Assembly (NCBI RefSeq): GCF_028890115.1
Contig: NZ_JARCJD010000021.1
Coordinates: forward strand, 1-58,289
Direction: 5' to 3'
Length of the DNA stretch: 58,289 bases
Source of the DNA: Phaeobacter sp. QD34_24
Lineage (GTDB): Bacteria > Pseudomonadota > Alphaproteobacteria > Rhodobacterales > Rhodobacteraceae
The first letter of the stretch is position 1. Each line of letters starts with the position of its first letter. The notes under the pieces were generated by a model. That model was not told where the DNA came from and did not search any database. It saw only the letters and a list, made by a program, of their open reading frames with translations. Below are positions 11,673 to 19,787 of this stretch, piece after piece. The position numbers and the translations under genes were made by a program.

Positions 11673-11993
11673 ATTGATGTTTTTGTTATCTCATTGTCAA
11701 CATATGGATGGTGGCGAAGTTGGATTTCCCTCGCGACATGAGATCGCCGCCTCTTTGAACGCGCGCAAAGCGCAAGGAATTGCCAGTCATAGCGGCCCCT
11801 GCAGCCCTGGCCGACTGGGATGCGCTCACCGCTTGGTCACCCATCCCGTCCTCGCGGTGCCAGGCTTCGACAGATGCGCCGCATGGCGTGGCAGCCAGCC
11901 TCCCACAGCCCGCGCCCCTGTCTGTGCCTGGCGCCGGGAGGGCTGTCACTACCTTAGCCCTGGGGGGCGGGTCAACTGGCAAGACGGCGGTTC
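11673..11993. other. 320-bp intergenic region, no gene recognised
   Basis: Lies between the start of the nrd leader and the end of the TRAP large permease. Short overlapping frames of about 100-130 codons exist on both strands but have proline/arginine-rich, non-protein-like composition. The first 60 bases are AT-rich and probably carry the nrd promoter. Nothing else was identified. Confidence 0.5.
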
Positions 11994-13280
11994 TTAGCGT
12001 CCGAACCCTGACGCATAGGGCAACCAGGTGGCAAGTCCCGGAACCAGCATCATCAGGACCAATCCCCCCAGCATCAGAACCACATAGGGCGCAGCGCCGC
12101 GCACCACTTCGGACAGGGGGGCATCTGTGATGCCCTTGATCACGAAGAGGTTCATGCCAACCGGCGGGGTGATCATGGCCAGCTCAAGATTGATCATCAG
12201 CAGGACGCCATACCAGATCAGGTCGATATCAAGCGCATGCATGGTGGGCAGCAGAATCGGCGTGGTGATCAGGATGATGGCGATGGATTCAAAGAACATC
12301 CCCATCATGAAGATCATCGCCATGACGATCAGCATAAAACCCATCGGCCCCAGCCCCATGCCCGCGACGGCCTCGGTCACGCCCATGGGCAGGCGGATGA
12401 TGGTGATGGCGTGGCCGAACATGGCAGCTCCGGCAATGATCATGAACACCATCATCGAGGTCAGCATGGACTGGCGCGCGCAGTCCCAGATCTCTTTCAG
12501 GCCAATGCTGCGATAGACGGTCAGCGCGACGACAAGCGCATAGAGACAGCCAAAGGCGGCGGCTTCTCCGGCGGTGAAGATGCCGAAATAGATGCCGCCC
12601 ATGACGATCGGCGGGGCGAGCACGGCCCAGATGGAGCGGCGCAGCGCAGAGAAGACGCGGCCCCAGCCGACCCAGTCGGGAGACACCTGAGACGGATCGC
12701 GGCTGGCGCGGAGGATGCAATAGGCCGAGAAGATCAGGGCAAGGAGCAAGCCCGGGATGATTCCGGCGAGAAACAGCGCCCCAATCGATACTTCGGAGAC
12801 AATCGCATAGAGGATCATCGGCCCCGACGGTGGGATCAGGATGCCCAATGTGCCCCCGGCGGCAATCACGCCAAGTGCATCGCGTTCGGGGTAGCCGAAG
12901 CGTTTCATCTGGGGAATGGCGCTTGACCCGATCGAGAGCGCGGTGGCCACGGAAGATCCTGAAATCGCCGCGAAGATAGTGCAGGACAGCACGGTTGCAA
13001 CACCCAGACCACCCCGAACATGCCCGACAACCGCATGCGCCATGTCGTAAAGATCGTCGATCACCTTGGCGCGGATCATGAGCTGCGCCATAAAGACGAA
13101 AAGCGGGATCGTCATCAGGATCGGTTTGTCGAAATGGGCATAGACCGTGTCGGCAATACTGCCGATATGGCCTTCAAAAACCAGAAGGATGGTGGCGGCA
13201 GTCAAACCCAATGCCACGAAGATCGGCATCCCGGTGAGAAGCAGCAGGATCAGCCCACCAAAGACGAGCGCCATGGTCAT
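11994..13280 (-). CDS. TRAP transporter large permease subunit (DctM family)
   Basis: 428 residues and roughly twelve hydrophobic segments. DctM hallmarks include GMPIFVALGL near the N-terminus, SGSSVATALSIGS and GGTLGILIPPSGPMILYA. The ATG at 13280 overlaps the DctQ stop by four bases. It forms the sodium-coupled transport channel that takes substrate from the periplasmic DctP. Third gene of the transporter set in an operon led by a CoA-transferase and a lyase, so the cargo is likely a carboxylic acid activated to a CoA ester. Confidence 0.92.
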   Translation of the reverse strand: MTMALVFGGLILLLLTGMPIFVALGLTAATILLVFEGHIGSIADTVYAHFDKPILMTIPLFVFMAQLMIRAKVIDDLYDMAHAVVGHVRGGLGVATVLSCTIFAAISGSSVATALSIGSSAIPQMKRFGYPERDALGVIAAGGTLGILIPPSGPMILYAIVSEVSIGALFLAGIIPGLLLALIFSAYCILRASRDPSQVSPDWVGWGRVFSALRRSIWAVLAPPIVMGGIYFGIFTAGEAAAFGCLYALVVALTVYRSIGLKEIWDCARQSMLTSMMVFMIIAGAAMFGHAITIIRLPMGVTEAVAGMGLGPMGFMLIVMAMIFMMGMFFESIAIILITTPILLPTMHALDIDLIWYGVLLMINLELAMITPPVGMNLFVIKGITDAPLSEVVRGAAPYVVLMLGGLVLMMLVPGLATWLPYASGFGR

Positions 13281-13804
13281 TGCGGATCTCCGTTCAATAG
13301 GCGGCTGAGGATACGGGATAGGGCGACAAGGCCCAGCAGCGCGGCCCCGACAACAAGGGGAAGCTGCACGATCCATTGAGGCACTTCGACCGTGCCCGAG
13401 GTATAGGCGCCAAAGGACTGTGCGAACCGGACGGCTTCCAAGGAGCTGATGCCCAGAACGATGGCAAAGGCGAGAACCGCAATGTCGGCAAAATAGGCCT
13501 GTATACGTGAGGCGCGGGGATTGAGCTGCGTGGTCACGAGGTCAATGGCGATATGGGCATTGCGCCGGTAGGCCTCGGCGGCACCCAGCATAATCAGGGA
13601 AACGAGCATCCAGCCGGTCACGTCATCGGACCAGGGCAGCGGCCTGTTCACGAGATAGCGCATGAACACGGCATAGACGGTCAGGGCAAAGGCGATCAGG
13701 ATCAGCGTCGTGCTGAGGGCAGCGCCCAGCCAGACGATCCCGTCGATGGCCCTCAGCACGGCGCCTTTCGGCGCCGCACCTCGGGTCTGGGGAGTGTCGT
13801 TCAT
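13277..13804 (-). CDS. TRAP transporter small permease subunit (DctQ family)
   Basis: 175 residues with four predicted helices. The family's central segment is seen around MRYLVNRPLPWSDDVTGWMLVSLIMLGAAEAYRRNAHIAIDL. It forms the membrane complex with DctM. It starts five bases after the DctP stop and overlaps DctM at its end, so the three components are in one transcript with tight coupling. Confidence 0.9.
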   Translation of the reverse strand: MNDTPQTRGAAPKGAVLRAIDGIVWLGAALSTTLILIAFALTVYAVFMRYLVNRPLPWSDDVTGWMLVSLIMLGAAEAYRRNAHIAIDLVTTQLNPRASRIQAYFADIAVLAFAIVLGISSLEAVRFAQSFGAYTSGTVEVPQWIVQLPLVVGAALLGLVALSRILSRLLNGDPQ

Positions 13805-13809
13805 CGGCC

Positions 13810-14808
13810 TCAGCCTTGGCCGCGCAACTGGTCGATCAGGTCGAGCAGCTTCTGGCTTTCGGGATCGTCCGAGCTGAACTTGGCATCAAAGGCCGGTTGC
13901 ATGACCGCTTCGAGCGCCGCGTTTTCCTCGGGCGTGAGCTTGTAGACGTTGACGCCCTTCTCGGCCAGGGCCGCAGGTGCGGCAGCGGCGGCCTTCTCGG
14001 CCTCTTCTACGGCCCAGACCGCAGCCTTGGCACCGGCCGCATCCAGCGCCGTTTTGGCGTCATCCGACAGCGAAGCATAGAACTTGGGATTCACGTAGCC
14101 GTGGAAATAGACCGAGATCACCGGGACCACGGTGAAATGGTCCTGCACCTCGAAATACTTGCGCGATACCGCGGCATCCGTGCCGGTCAAGGCCGCGTCA
14201 ATCACACCTGTAGCCAGCGCCTGGTAGACTTCACCGCCAGACATCGAGACGGGCGATGCCCCAAGCGCTTCGATCGCCGAATTGAATGCTGGAACCAGGC
14301 CACGCATCTTGATGCCGCTGAAATCGTCAGGAGACTTGAGGTATTTGCCATTCGACGTGAAAACCGAGTCGCTGGTCTGGAACAGCCAGACGACGTTCTC
14401 GACGCCCTTGTTGCGCAGCTTGTCCTCCAGGAAGTTCGCCGCCTCCGAGCCGTCCCAGTTGCGCCATATGTTCATATCGGCAAAGGCGAAGGGACGGGTG
14501 GTGACGGTCATGATCGGCAGTGTCCGGCCCCATTGAAACTGCACCGAAAAGGCGCATTCGATGTCACCCTTTGCCGTGGCGGTGATGTTCTCCTTGGCGC
14601 CGACCAGGCTGTTGGCGCCAAAGATCTGGACATCGATTTCACCCTTTGACTGGCTTTCGACCTCGTCGGCCCAGCGGTCAATGACCTTGGCCACCGCATG
14701 GGCTGGCGGCAGTTGGTGGCTGCAGCGCATGGCCTTGGCTTCGGCAAACGCGGCCGATCCGGACAGGGCGAGTGTTGCGGCGGCAAGCGCCGGGAACAGA
14801 TGTTTCAT
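13810..14808 (-). CDS. TRAP transporter substrate-binding protein (DctP family)
   Basis: 332 residues, with a signal peptide (about 1-24, AAFA-EA) and a periplasmic DctP fold. Conserved blocks: RCSHQLPPAHAVAKVIDRWADEVE, EIDVQIFGANSLVG, GIKMRGLVPAFNSAIEALGASPV and SGGEVYQALATGVIDAALTG. The arginine in KMRG is the usual carboxylate-binding residue, supporting an organic-acid ligand. The start at 14808 has a GGGAGGA ribosome site. It follows the lyase gene by 38 bp. Confidence 0.92.
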   Translation of the reverse strand: MKHLFPALAAATLALSGSAAFAEAKAMRCSHQLPPAHAVAKVIDRWADEVESQSKGEIDVQIFGANSLVGAKENITATAKGDIECAFSVQFQWGRTLPIMTVTTRPFAFADMNIWRNWDGSEAANFLEDKLRNKGVENVVWLFQTSDSVFTSNGKYLKSPDDFSGIKMRGLVPAFNSAIEALGASPVSMSGGEVYQALATGVIDAALTGTDAAVSRKYFEVQDHFTVVPVISVYFHGYVNPKFYASLSDDAKTALDAAGAKAAVWAVEEAEKAAAAAPAALAEKGVNVYKLTPEENAALEAVMQPAFDAKFSSDDPESQKLLDLIDQLRGQG

Positions 14809-14846
14809 GGTTTCCTCCCTATTGCAGTTTAAGTCGGGCTGCCTCC

Positions 14847-15788
14847 TCAAGCAGCCCATTTCACGTGCGGCGGCGGCCCGGATCGGGCCAGCGCGCCGTG
14901 AAGTTCTTCTTCCGGCATCTCCTTGGCCAGAATGTCTCGGACCTCAATCAGCGCCATGAGGTCGATGCCGGTGCGAATGCCCATGGTCTCACAGAGGAAC
15001 ACGAGGTCTTCGAACACGGCATTGCCGGTGGCGCCCGGGGCAAAGGGGCAACCGCCCAGCCCGGCGAGCGACCCATCTAGCGCGCGCGCACCGGCGTCGA
15101 TCGCAGCGGCGGCATTGGCGATGGACATGCCGCGCGTGTCATGCAGGTGCACTAGGACCGGAACCTCGCCGCAGATCTCGACCAGCGCCTGGGTCAATGC
15201 CCCAACCTGACGCGGGCCGGCGAACCCAACCGTGTCAGCAATGCCAATCGCATCTGCACCGGCCTCCAGGCAGGCCTCGGCAAGGCGGAGAACCTCGGTC
15301 GGGTCGACCTCCCCGGCTATGGAGCAGCCGAAGGCCATCGCGATCCCGGCGTTGACCAGCGGCCTATGGGTGCTCCCTTGCGAAAGCGCCTTGGAACGGC
15401 GCACCAGCTCCACCGCGTCGGCGCGTGACCTGCGCATATTGGCCTGGCTGTGCTCTTCGGTTGCCGAGATGACATTGATGATTTCACTGACCCTGGTGTC
15501 ACAGGCATCCTTGGCGCCGCGTTCGTTCAGGGCCAGCGCCGAGGAGAAGGCGCCAAGGCGGGTCGCCTCGTCAATCAGCTCTCGCACATCGGCAAACTGC
15601 GGCATCCGCGATGCGGGCAGGAATGACCCGACTTCGAAGTGGCACACGCCGGCGCCATATTCCTTTTGAAGCCAGGCTTTCTTGGCCTGGGTTGTGGGGA
15701 AGCGTTTGACCAGTTGCAAACCGTCACGCAGACCGACCTCGCGCAGGGTCACCGTGTCGGCGGGATAGAGATCGGCGATGCTCGTCAT
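14847..15788 (-). CDS. HMG-CoA lyase-like enzyme (3-hydroxy-3-methylacyl-CoA lyase)
   Basis: 313 residues of a TIM-barrel HMGL-family lyase. The metal/active-site segment REVGLRDGLQ, the metal-binding HxH pair in VLVHLHDTRG and the catalytic-cysteine loop GLGGCPFAPGATGN are all intact. Homologues cleave HMG-CoA or citramalyl-CoA to acetyl-CoA plus acetoacetate or pyruvate. Being translationally coupled to a CaiB-type CoA-transferase (ATGA overlap), it probably acts on the CoA ester made by that enzyme. Exact substrate cannot be read from sequence. Confidence 0.85.
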   Translation of the reverse strand: MTSIADLYPADTVTLREVGLRDGLQLVKRFPTTQAKKAWLQKEYGAGVCHFEVGSFLPASRMPQFADVRELIDEATRLGAFSSALALNERGAKDACDTRVSEIINVISATEEHSQANMRRSRADAVELVRRSKALSQGSTHRPLVNAGIAMAFGCSIAGEVDPTEVLRLAEACLEAGADAIGIADTVGFAGPRQVGALTQALVEICGEVPVLVHLHDTRGMSIANAAAAIDAGARALDGSLAGLGGCPFAPGATGNAVFEDLVFLCETMGIRTGIDLMALIEVRDILAKEMPEEELHGALARSGPPPHVKWAA

Positions 15789-16978
15789 GCGACCTGCCTC
15801 CGGTTCCGACCTGCGGCCACGGAAACCTCCTCTTCTGCCAGTCCGAGAGCACCCAGAATATCGGCGGTATCCTGGCCGACCTCGGGGAGGTCGGTCGAAC
15901 CCGGGGTCGCCGGATCACCATCCACTTCGAAAGGCAGGCCGGGGGCGCGATAGTTGCCGCCTTCGGGCAATGCGGAGGTCAACAGCCCCCCCGGTCGGTT
16001 GACATGCGGATCGTCATACATCTCCACCGGGCGCGAGATCGGAGAGAAGGGAATCCCGTTCCGTTCAAGGGCGGCGATCAGAGGGGCGAAATCCTGCCCG
16101 GCAATCGCCGTCTCGATGATCGGCAGGGTCCAGTCCCTGGCCTCGATCTGGTCCGGGCGGGTCTGCAGGCGGGGATCGGTTTTCAGGTCTTCAAGCCCGA
16201 GCACGTCACAGAGTTTCGCCCATTGGCCCTCGGTCACGGCACCAACGAAGACCGGGCGCGCGTCGCGGGTTGTGAAGATATCGTAGACCGGCCAGGAGAA
16301 CACACGTTCCGGCATTGGCGGCGCCTCGGTGCCCTCGATGTCGAACTGGACCATGTGCTGGGCGACCAGGAGCAGGCAGTTCTCGAAAAGACCGACGCGG
16401 ATCGCGTGCCCCTTGCCGTCGCGGTCGCGCTGCATCAGAGCACCCAGAACCGAGAAGGCGCCGAACAGCCCGCCCATGATGTCGTTCGCCGAGGAGCCAA
16501 TCCTCAGCGGCCGTCCTGTTGGGCCGGTCATATAGGCCATGCCGGTCATCATCTGGACGACCTCGTCCATTGCAGTGCGATTCTCATAGGGGCCGTGCAG
16601 GAACCCCTTGCAGGAGGCAACGATCAGCCGGGGGTGGCGTTCGCGCAGTGTATCCGGGGCAAATCCCATCGCGGCCAAGGAACTGTCGCGGAAGTTTTCG
16701 ACAAACACGTCGGCCCCTTCCAGCAACCTGTCCAATGCCGCACGCCCGGCGTCGGATTTGAGGTCCAGGGTGATCGACTTCTTGCCGCGATTGAATGTCG
16801 GGAAGAACCCGCGTCCCATGCCGGTGAGGTCGCGCGTCTTGTCGCCCTGCGGCGGCTCCACCTTGATGACCTCGGCCCCGAGAAACGCCAGGAACATCCC
16901 GCAGGACGGCCCCATGATCATGTGGCTCATCTCGATGACACGCACCCCCTCCAATGGGGCAAATCCTGTGTCGCTCAT
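15785..16978 (-). CDS. CaiB/BaiF family (class III) CoA-transferase
   Basis: 397 residues. Typical class III features: GVRVIEMSHMIMGPSCGMFLAFLGAEVIKVEPPQGDKTR at the N-terminus, NRGKKSITLDLKS, and DVFVENFRDSSLAAMG, where the nearby Asp forms the aspartyl-CoA thioester in the family. It moves CoA from a donor such as succinyl-CoA to a carboxylic acid. It leads an operon with an HMGL-type lyase and a TRAP transporter, matching an uptake-activate-cleave scheme seen for citramalate, itaconate-derived or 3-methylglutaryl acids. Expression is probably controlled by the divergent LysR gene. Confidence 0.88.
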   Translation of the reverse strand: MSDTGFAPLEGVRVIEMSHMIMGPSCGMFLAFLGAEVIKVEPPQGDKTRDLTGMGRGFFPTFNRGKKSITLDLKSDAGRAALDRLLEGADVFVENFRDSSLAAMGFAPDTLRERHPRLIVASCKGFLHGPYENRTAMDEVVQMMTGMAYMTGPTGRPLRIGSSANDIMGGLFGAFSVLGALMQRDRDGKGHAIRVGLFENCLLLVAQHMVQFDIEGTEAPPMPERVFSWPVYDIFTTRDARPVFVGAVTEGQWAKLCDVLGLEDLKTDPRLQTRPDQIEARDWTLPIIETAIAGQDFAPLIAALERNGIPFSPISRPVEMYDDPHVNRPGGLLTSALPEGGNYRAPGLPFEVDGDPATPGSTDLPEVGQDTADILGALGLAEEEVSVAAGRNRRQVA

Positions 16979-17069
16979 GCTCGTCCTCCCTTTCGAGGAG
17001 ATGTTACGATTGAACCAGAATTTAAAAACTAATAATGTTTAGATCATATCGTTCGAAATTCTAGAAACC
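16979..17069. promoter_or_regulatory. Divergent promoter, CoA-transferase operon / LysR regulator
   Basis: 91 bp, strikingly AT-rich next to its neighbours, between two divergent starts. This is the standard position for LysR-type operators. Several T-N11-A spacings can be drawn but none is a convincing dyad. Confidence 0.5.
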
Positions 17070-17996
17070 ATGGACTCTCGCCAGCTTCGATACTTCGCGG
17101 CCATTCACGACCACGGCTCTTTGTCCGGGGCTGCCGATCATCTGCATGTCGCCACATCCGCGCTGAGCCATCACCTGGCCAATCTCGAAGCGGACCTGGG
17201 CACCAAGCTGTTCATCCGGCGGCCCAGGGGGGTGACTCCAACCGCAGCCGGGGAGCGCCTTTACGATCACGCGCGCGCAATTCTGCGGTCGATGGAGGCC
17301 GCCGAACAAGACGTGCGCGGCGAAGCGCGCGACGTGGCGGGCGAGGTGTCGATCGGGATGGCGCATTCTGCGGTCAAGGCGATCGGGCTTGAGTTGATCG
17401 AGACGGTGCTCAGGGACTATCCACGCCTCAAACTGTCGCTGTCAGAGAGCCTGTCCGGCTCGACGCTGGTGCATCTGATGTCCTCTGAGGTGGATCTGGC
17501 TGTCGTCTACAACCCGCCTCAGGATGCCACGCTGCGCACCCAGGCCGTTCTTGAGGAGCGGATGGTCTGTGTCGGGCGCCCGGAACTGATCGGCCAGGCG
17601 GATGTGCCGATCACCTTCGATGATCTGCTTGAACTGCCGATCATCCTGTTGAAGCAGGGGCTGTCCGCGCGGGCGCTGATGGATGACGTCAACCTGCTCA
17701 AGAAACTGGAGACACGGGCGCGGCTGCATCTGAACTCTGTCAGTGCTATAGCCGGTGCCTTGGGGGCAGGGTTGGGATGCGCGATTGGAACATCGCTTTT
17801 CATGCAGGATCAACTGCGATCAGGGGATCTTGTTGCGCGGCCGATTGTCGATCCCGAGCTGAGCCGGACGCTCTATATCTGCGAGTTGTCTGATCGCCCG
17901 GCGACATTTGCTCATGAACGTGTCCGCAGCCTGATCCTGCAGCTGATTTTCGATGCGATTGGCACAGGTCGGTGGGAGGCCGTGCCGACAAAGTAG
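17070..17996 (+). CDS. LysR-family regulator of the TRAP/CoA-transferase operon
   Basis: 308 residues. The N-terminal winged HTH is clear (MDSRQLRYFAAIHDHGSLSGAADHLHVATSALSHHLANLEADLGTKLF), followed by a periplasmic-binding-protein-like effector domain (VSIGMAHSAVKAIGLELIE onward). NAC/Cbl-like features such as SEVDLAVVYNPPQ suggest a small organic-acid or metabolite effector. Divergent from the CoA-transferase gene over 91 bp, so it most likely regulates that operon and itself. Effector unknown. Confidence 0.88.
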   Translation: MDSRQLRYFAAIHDHGSLSGAADHLHVATSALSHHLANLEADLGTKLFIRRPRGVTPTAAGERLYDHARAILRSMEAAEQDVRGEARDVAGEVSIGMAHSAVKAIGLELIETVLRDYPRLKLSLSESLSGSTLVHLMSSEVDLAVVYNPPQDATLRTQAVLEERMVCVGRPELIGQADVPITFDDLLELPIILLKQGLSARALMDDVNLLKKLETRARLHLNSVSAIAGALGAGLGCAIGTSLFMQDQLRSGDLVARPIVDPELSRTLYICELSDRPATFAHERVRSLILQLIFDAIGTGRWEAVPTK

Positions 17997-18169
17997 CGCC
18001 AGCAATGGCGAGGCCGTTACGACTGGTCAGTCACGCGCCAACAGGTCTATTCTGCTGGTACAGGTGGCGGATGACACGGCAAGACAGTATTCGGGCACTT
18101 CGGTAGATCAAGCCCGGGCACGCTGTCCTGCAAACCCGGACCTGTCCTGATTTTGAAAGGAAGCCGGCC

Positions 18170-18886
18170 ATGACCCTGCGCAGCGATGCTATGATGGTGC
18201 TGTTCTATGACATCGAAGGCGATACGGCCGATCATGATGATTGGCACAGCTATGAGCATTTCCACGAGCGTCTCTCCGTGCCCGGTTTCCTCCGCGCCAC
18301 CCGCTGGATCGCGACTGAGGCCAGCCCCCGTTACCTGGTGACCTACGAGGTCAGCGATGTCGATGTGGCCACCTCGCAGGCCTACCTCGACCGGCTCAAC
18401 AACCCGAGCGAATGGACCCGTGCCATGATGCCACGGTTCCGCGGTATGATCCGCGGCTTTTGCTCTGTGTCGGCCAGCACGGGCTTCGGTCTTGGTGCCG
18501 CTGCTGTTGGCATACGGTTCCTACCGGAGGCCGGGAAAGAGGCAGAGCTGGTGACGTGGTTGAGCACAGAGGTGCTGCCTTCGATGATGGAGGCGCGTGG
18601 CGTTGTTGGCGCGCATCTGCTGCAACCCGCCCCACCGCCACCGATGACACAGGAACAGGCGCTGCGCGGCGCCGACTTGCCCATGCCCTGGCTGATCTTG
18701 GTGACCGGCTACGATAGGGACGCACTTGATGCAGCGGTGGCTGAACACTTGACCGACGCGGATCTGCAAAAGATGGGGGGCACGGACCTGGAAATGGGCC
18801 GCTATGCGTTCCATTACACCGCGGACAGTGACGAGGTTGCACGCACCGCCACATTGCCGGTGCTGACGGCGCCCGGAAGAAAGTAG
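18170..18886 (+). CDS. Unrecognised two-repeat dimeric alpha/beta-barrel-like protein
   Basis: 238 residues with no signal peptide or membrane helix. The N-terminal half (LFYDIEGDTADHDDWHSYEHFHERLSVPGFLRATRWIA) has the HxHxE/RL-PGF flavour of ferredoxin-like ABC stress or EthD-like domains, and the second half (GIRFLPEAGKEAELVTWLSTEVLPSMMEARGVVGAHLL) looks like a second such unit. Two stacked dimeric alpha/beta-barrel domains would fit the length. Some relatives are annotated as hypothetical or monooxygenase-like. It follows the LysR gene by 173 bp on the same strand; linkage to the acid-catabolic operon is possible but unproven. Confidence 0.6.
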   Translation: MTLRSDAMMVLFYDIEGDTADHDDWHSYEHFHERLSVPGFLRATRWIATEASPRYLVTYEVSDVDVATSQAYLDRLNNPSEWTRAMMPRFRGMIRGFCSVSASTGFGLGAAAVGIRFLPEAGKEAELVTWLSTEVLPSMMEARGVVGAHLLQPAPPPPMTQEQALRGADLPMPWLILVTGYDRDALDAAVAEHLTDADLQKMGGTDLEMGRYAFHYTADSDEVARTATLPVLTAPGRK

Positions 18887-19217
18887 GACGTGCCGAATTC
18901 ATAGTCATCTCAACGTTCTGTGGTTTGGCGATGAACATGTGATGGAAACAAGTAAGCAAGTCACTTTAGCCCATCATGCGATACCAGCCCACAAGCGGTC
19001 GGCGCGGTAGAGGGTGAATGGATCCTAAGCCGAAATTGTAGTGGCGGCGTGAGAAAAGCCCATTAAAACTTCTTTTGGGGGATTTGTTGATATATGGGAA
19101 TCTCAAAGGTTGTGTTAATTTGGTGTATTGCCGAAGGTCGGCATTTTCATGAATTGAAATGAGGGGCGGTCTCTCCCTTTTGGGGGCCAATTTGAACATG
19201 GGAAAAGGATAAATCAA
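18887..19217. other. 331-bp intergenic leader region of the cysteine-rich gene
   Basis: AT-richer than the flanks and probably containing the promoter of the secreted-protein pair. A short hairpin, TGCCGA-AGG-TCGGCA, followed by TTTTC (19129-19148) resembles a weak intrinsic terminator or attenuator about 70 bases before the next start. No coding region was recognised. Confidence 0.45.
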
Positions 19218-19646
19218 ATGCGAATCTCAAGAAAAATAATTGCGGTGACATTTGCACTGATCGCGGGTTTTTGTGGAACCTCTGCGATGGCAGACTCGTG
19301 CTTTTGGATGTCGACGGACTCCGGCAATCCTTGGGTTCCTGCCCCCCAGGGGAATATCGACAAAGACCAGTGTTTCGCCCTCGACAGCTGTGACGGCGGG
19401 AAAGGAGAATCCGGCGGCGGATGCTACAAGTGGGCAGCCAGCGCGGACGCGCCGCGCGATCCCTGGTATGCTTGTTTCTGGCTTTCCAACGCAACCGATG
19501 AATGGGTTCCCGCTCCGCAGGGCGCGGTCAGTGAGGGGCAGTGTCAGGCTCTGGACAGCTGTCAGTCCGGTGGCGGCGGCCAGTCCGGTGGCGGCTGTTA
19601 CAAATGGACCATCAGCGCATCTGATCCACAGAACCAGTGGGACTGA
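19218..19646 (+). CDS. Secreted cysteine-rich protein with two copies of a four-Cys module
   Basis: 142 residues: a signal peptide (1-25, AMA-DS) and then two tandem copies of a ~50-residue module. Each copy reads roughly CFW-(S/T)-x-W-V-PAPQG-x-QC-x-ALDSC-x-SGGGCYKW-x-SA-D-P-x-W, with four conserved Cys that could form two disulfides, and conserved Trp/Tyr typical of sugar-facing surfaces. A third copy ends the neighbouring GH18 protein. I do not recognise the module; a carbohydrate-binding or lectin-like role is inferred from its link to a glycosidase fold. AAGGA lies nine bases before the ATG. Confidence 0.8.
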   Translation: MRISRKIIAVTFALIAGFCGTSAMADSCFWMSTDSGNPWVPAPQGNIDKDQCFALDSCDGGKGESGGGCYKWAASADAPRDPWYACFWLSNATDEWVPAPQGAVSEGQCQALDSCQSGGGGQSGGGCYKWTISASDPQNQWD

Positions 19647-19658
19647 GTGGGCCTTGGA
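19473..19658 (+). repeat. Direct repeat copy 1: module 2 plus downstream DNA
   Basis: From tgtttctgg through the stop codon and into gagtgggcctt, this DNA closely matches 20808-20993. Most differences are single substitutions, many of them silent. The match continues past the stop codons, with related G-rich and cagtgggctc/aagtgggctc sequence further on. This points to segmental duplication or gene conversion between the two secreted-protein genes. Confidence 0.8.
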
Positions 19659-19679
19659 TGGGGGGAGACCCCCGTCCAA
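19654..19679 (+). terminator. Hairpin after the cysteine-rich gene, terminator-like
   Basis: TTGGATGGGGG pairs with CCCCCGTCCAA (one G-U) around a GAGA loop, an 11-bp stem starting eight bases after the stop. No T-run follows, so it may attenuate, act with Rho or protect the upstream message rather than terminate alone. It separates the first gene from the GH18 gene 108 bases further on. Confidence 0.5.
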
Positions 19680-19787
19680 CCAGTGGGCTCTGGCCCCATT
19701 AATCGAGCACCACTGCGATGACAGAAGTGCTGGCTGGCACCGGGCTATGCCGCAGCAAGAGTGTTTTCAAATCAAGAGGGACGCCAT

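Noticed and set aside
11596-11997. Possible short genes in the nrd/TRAP spacer
   Set aside because: Frames overlap on both strands, have Pro/Arg-biased composition and no ribosome site; one also runs over the riboswitch.
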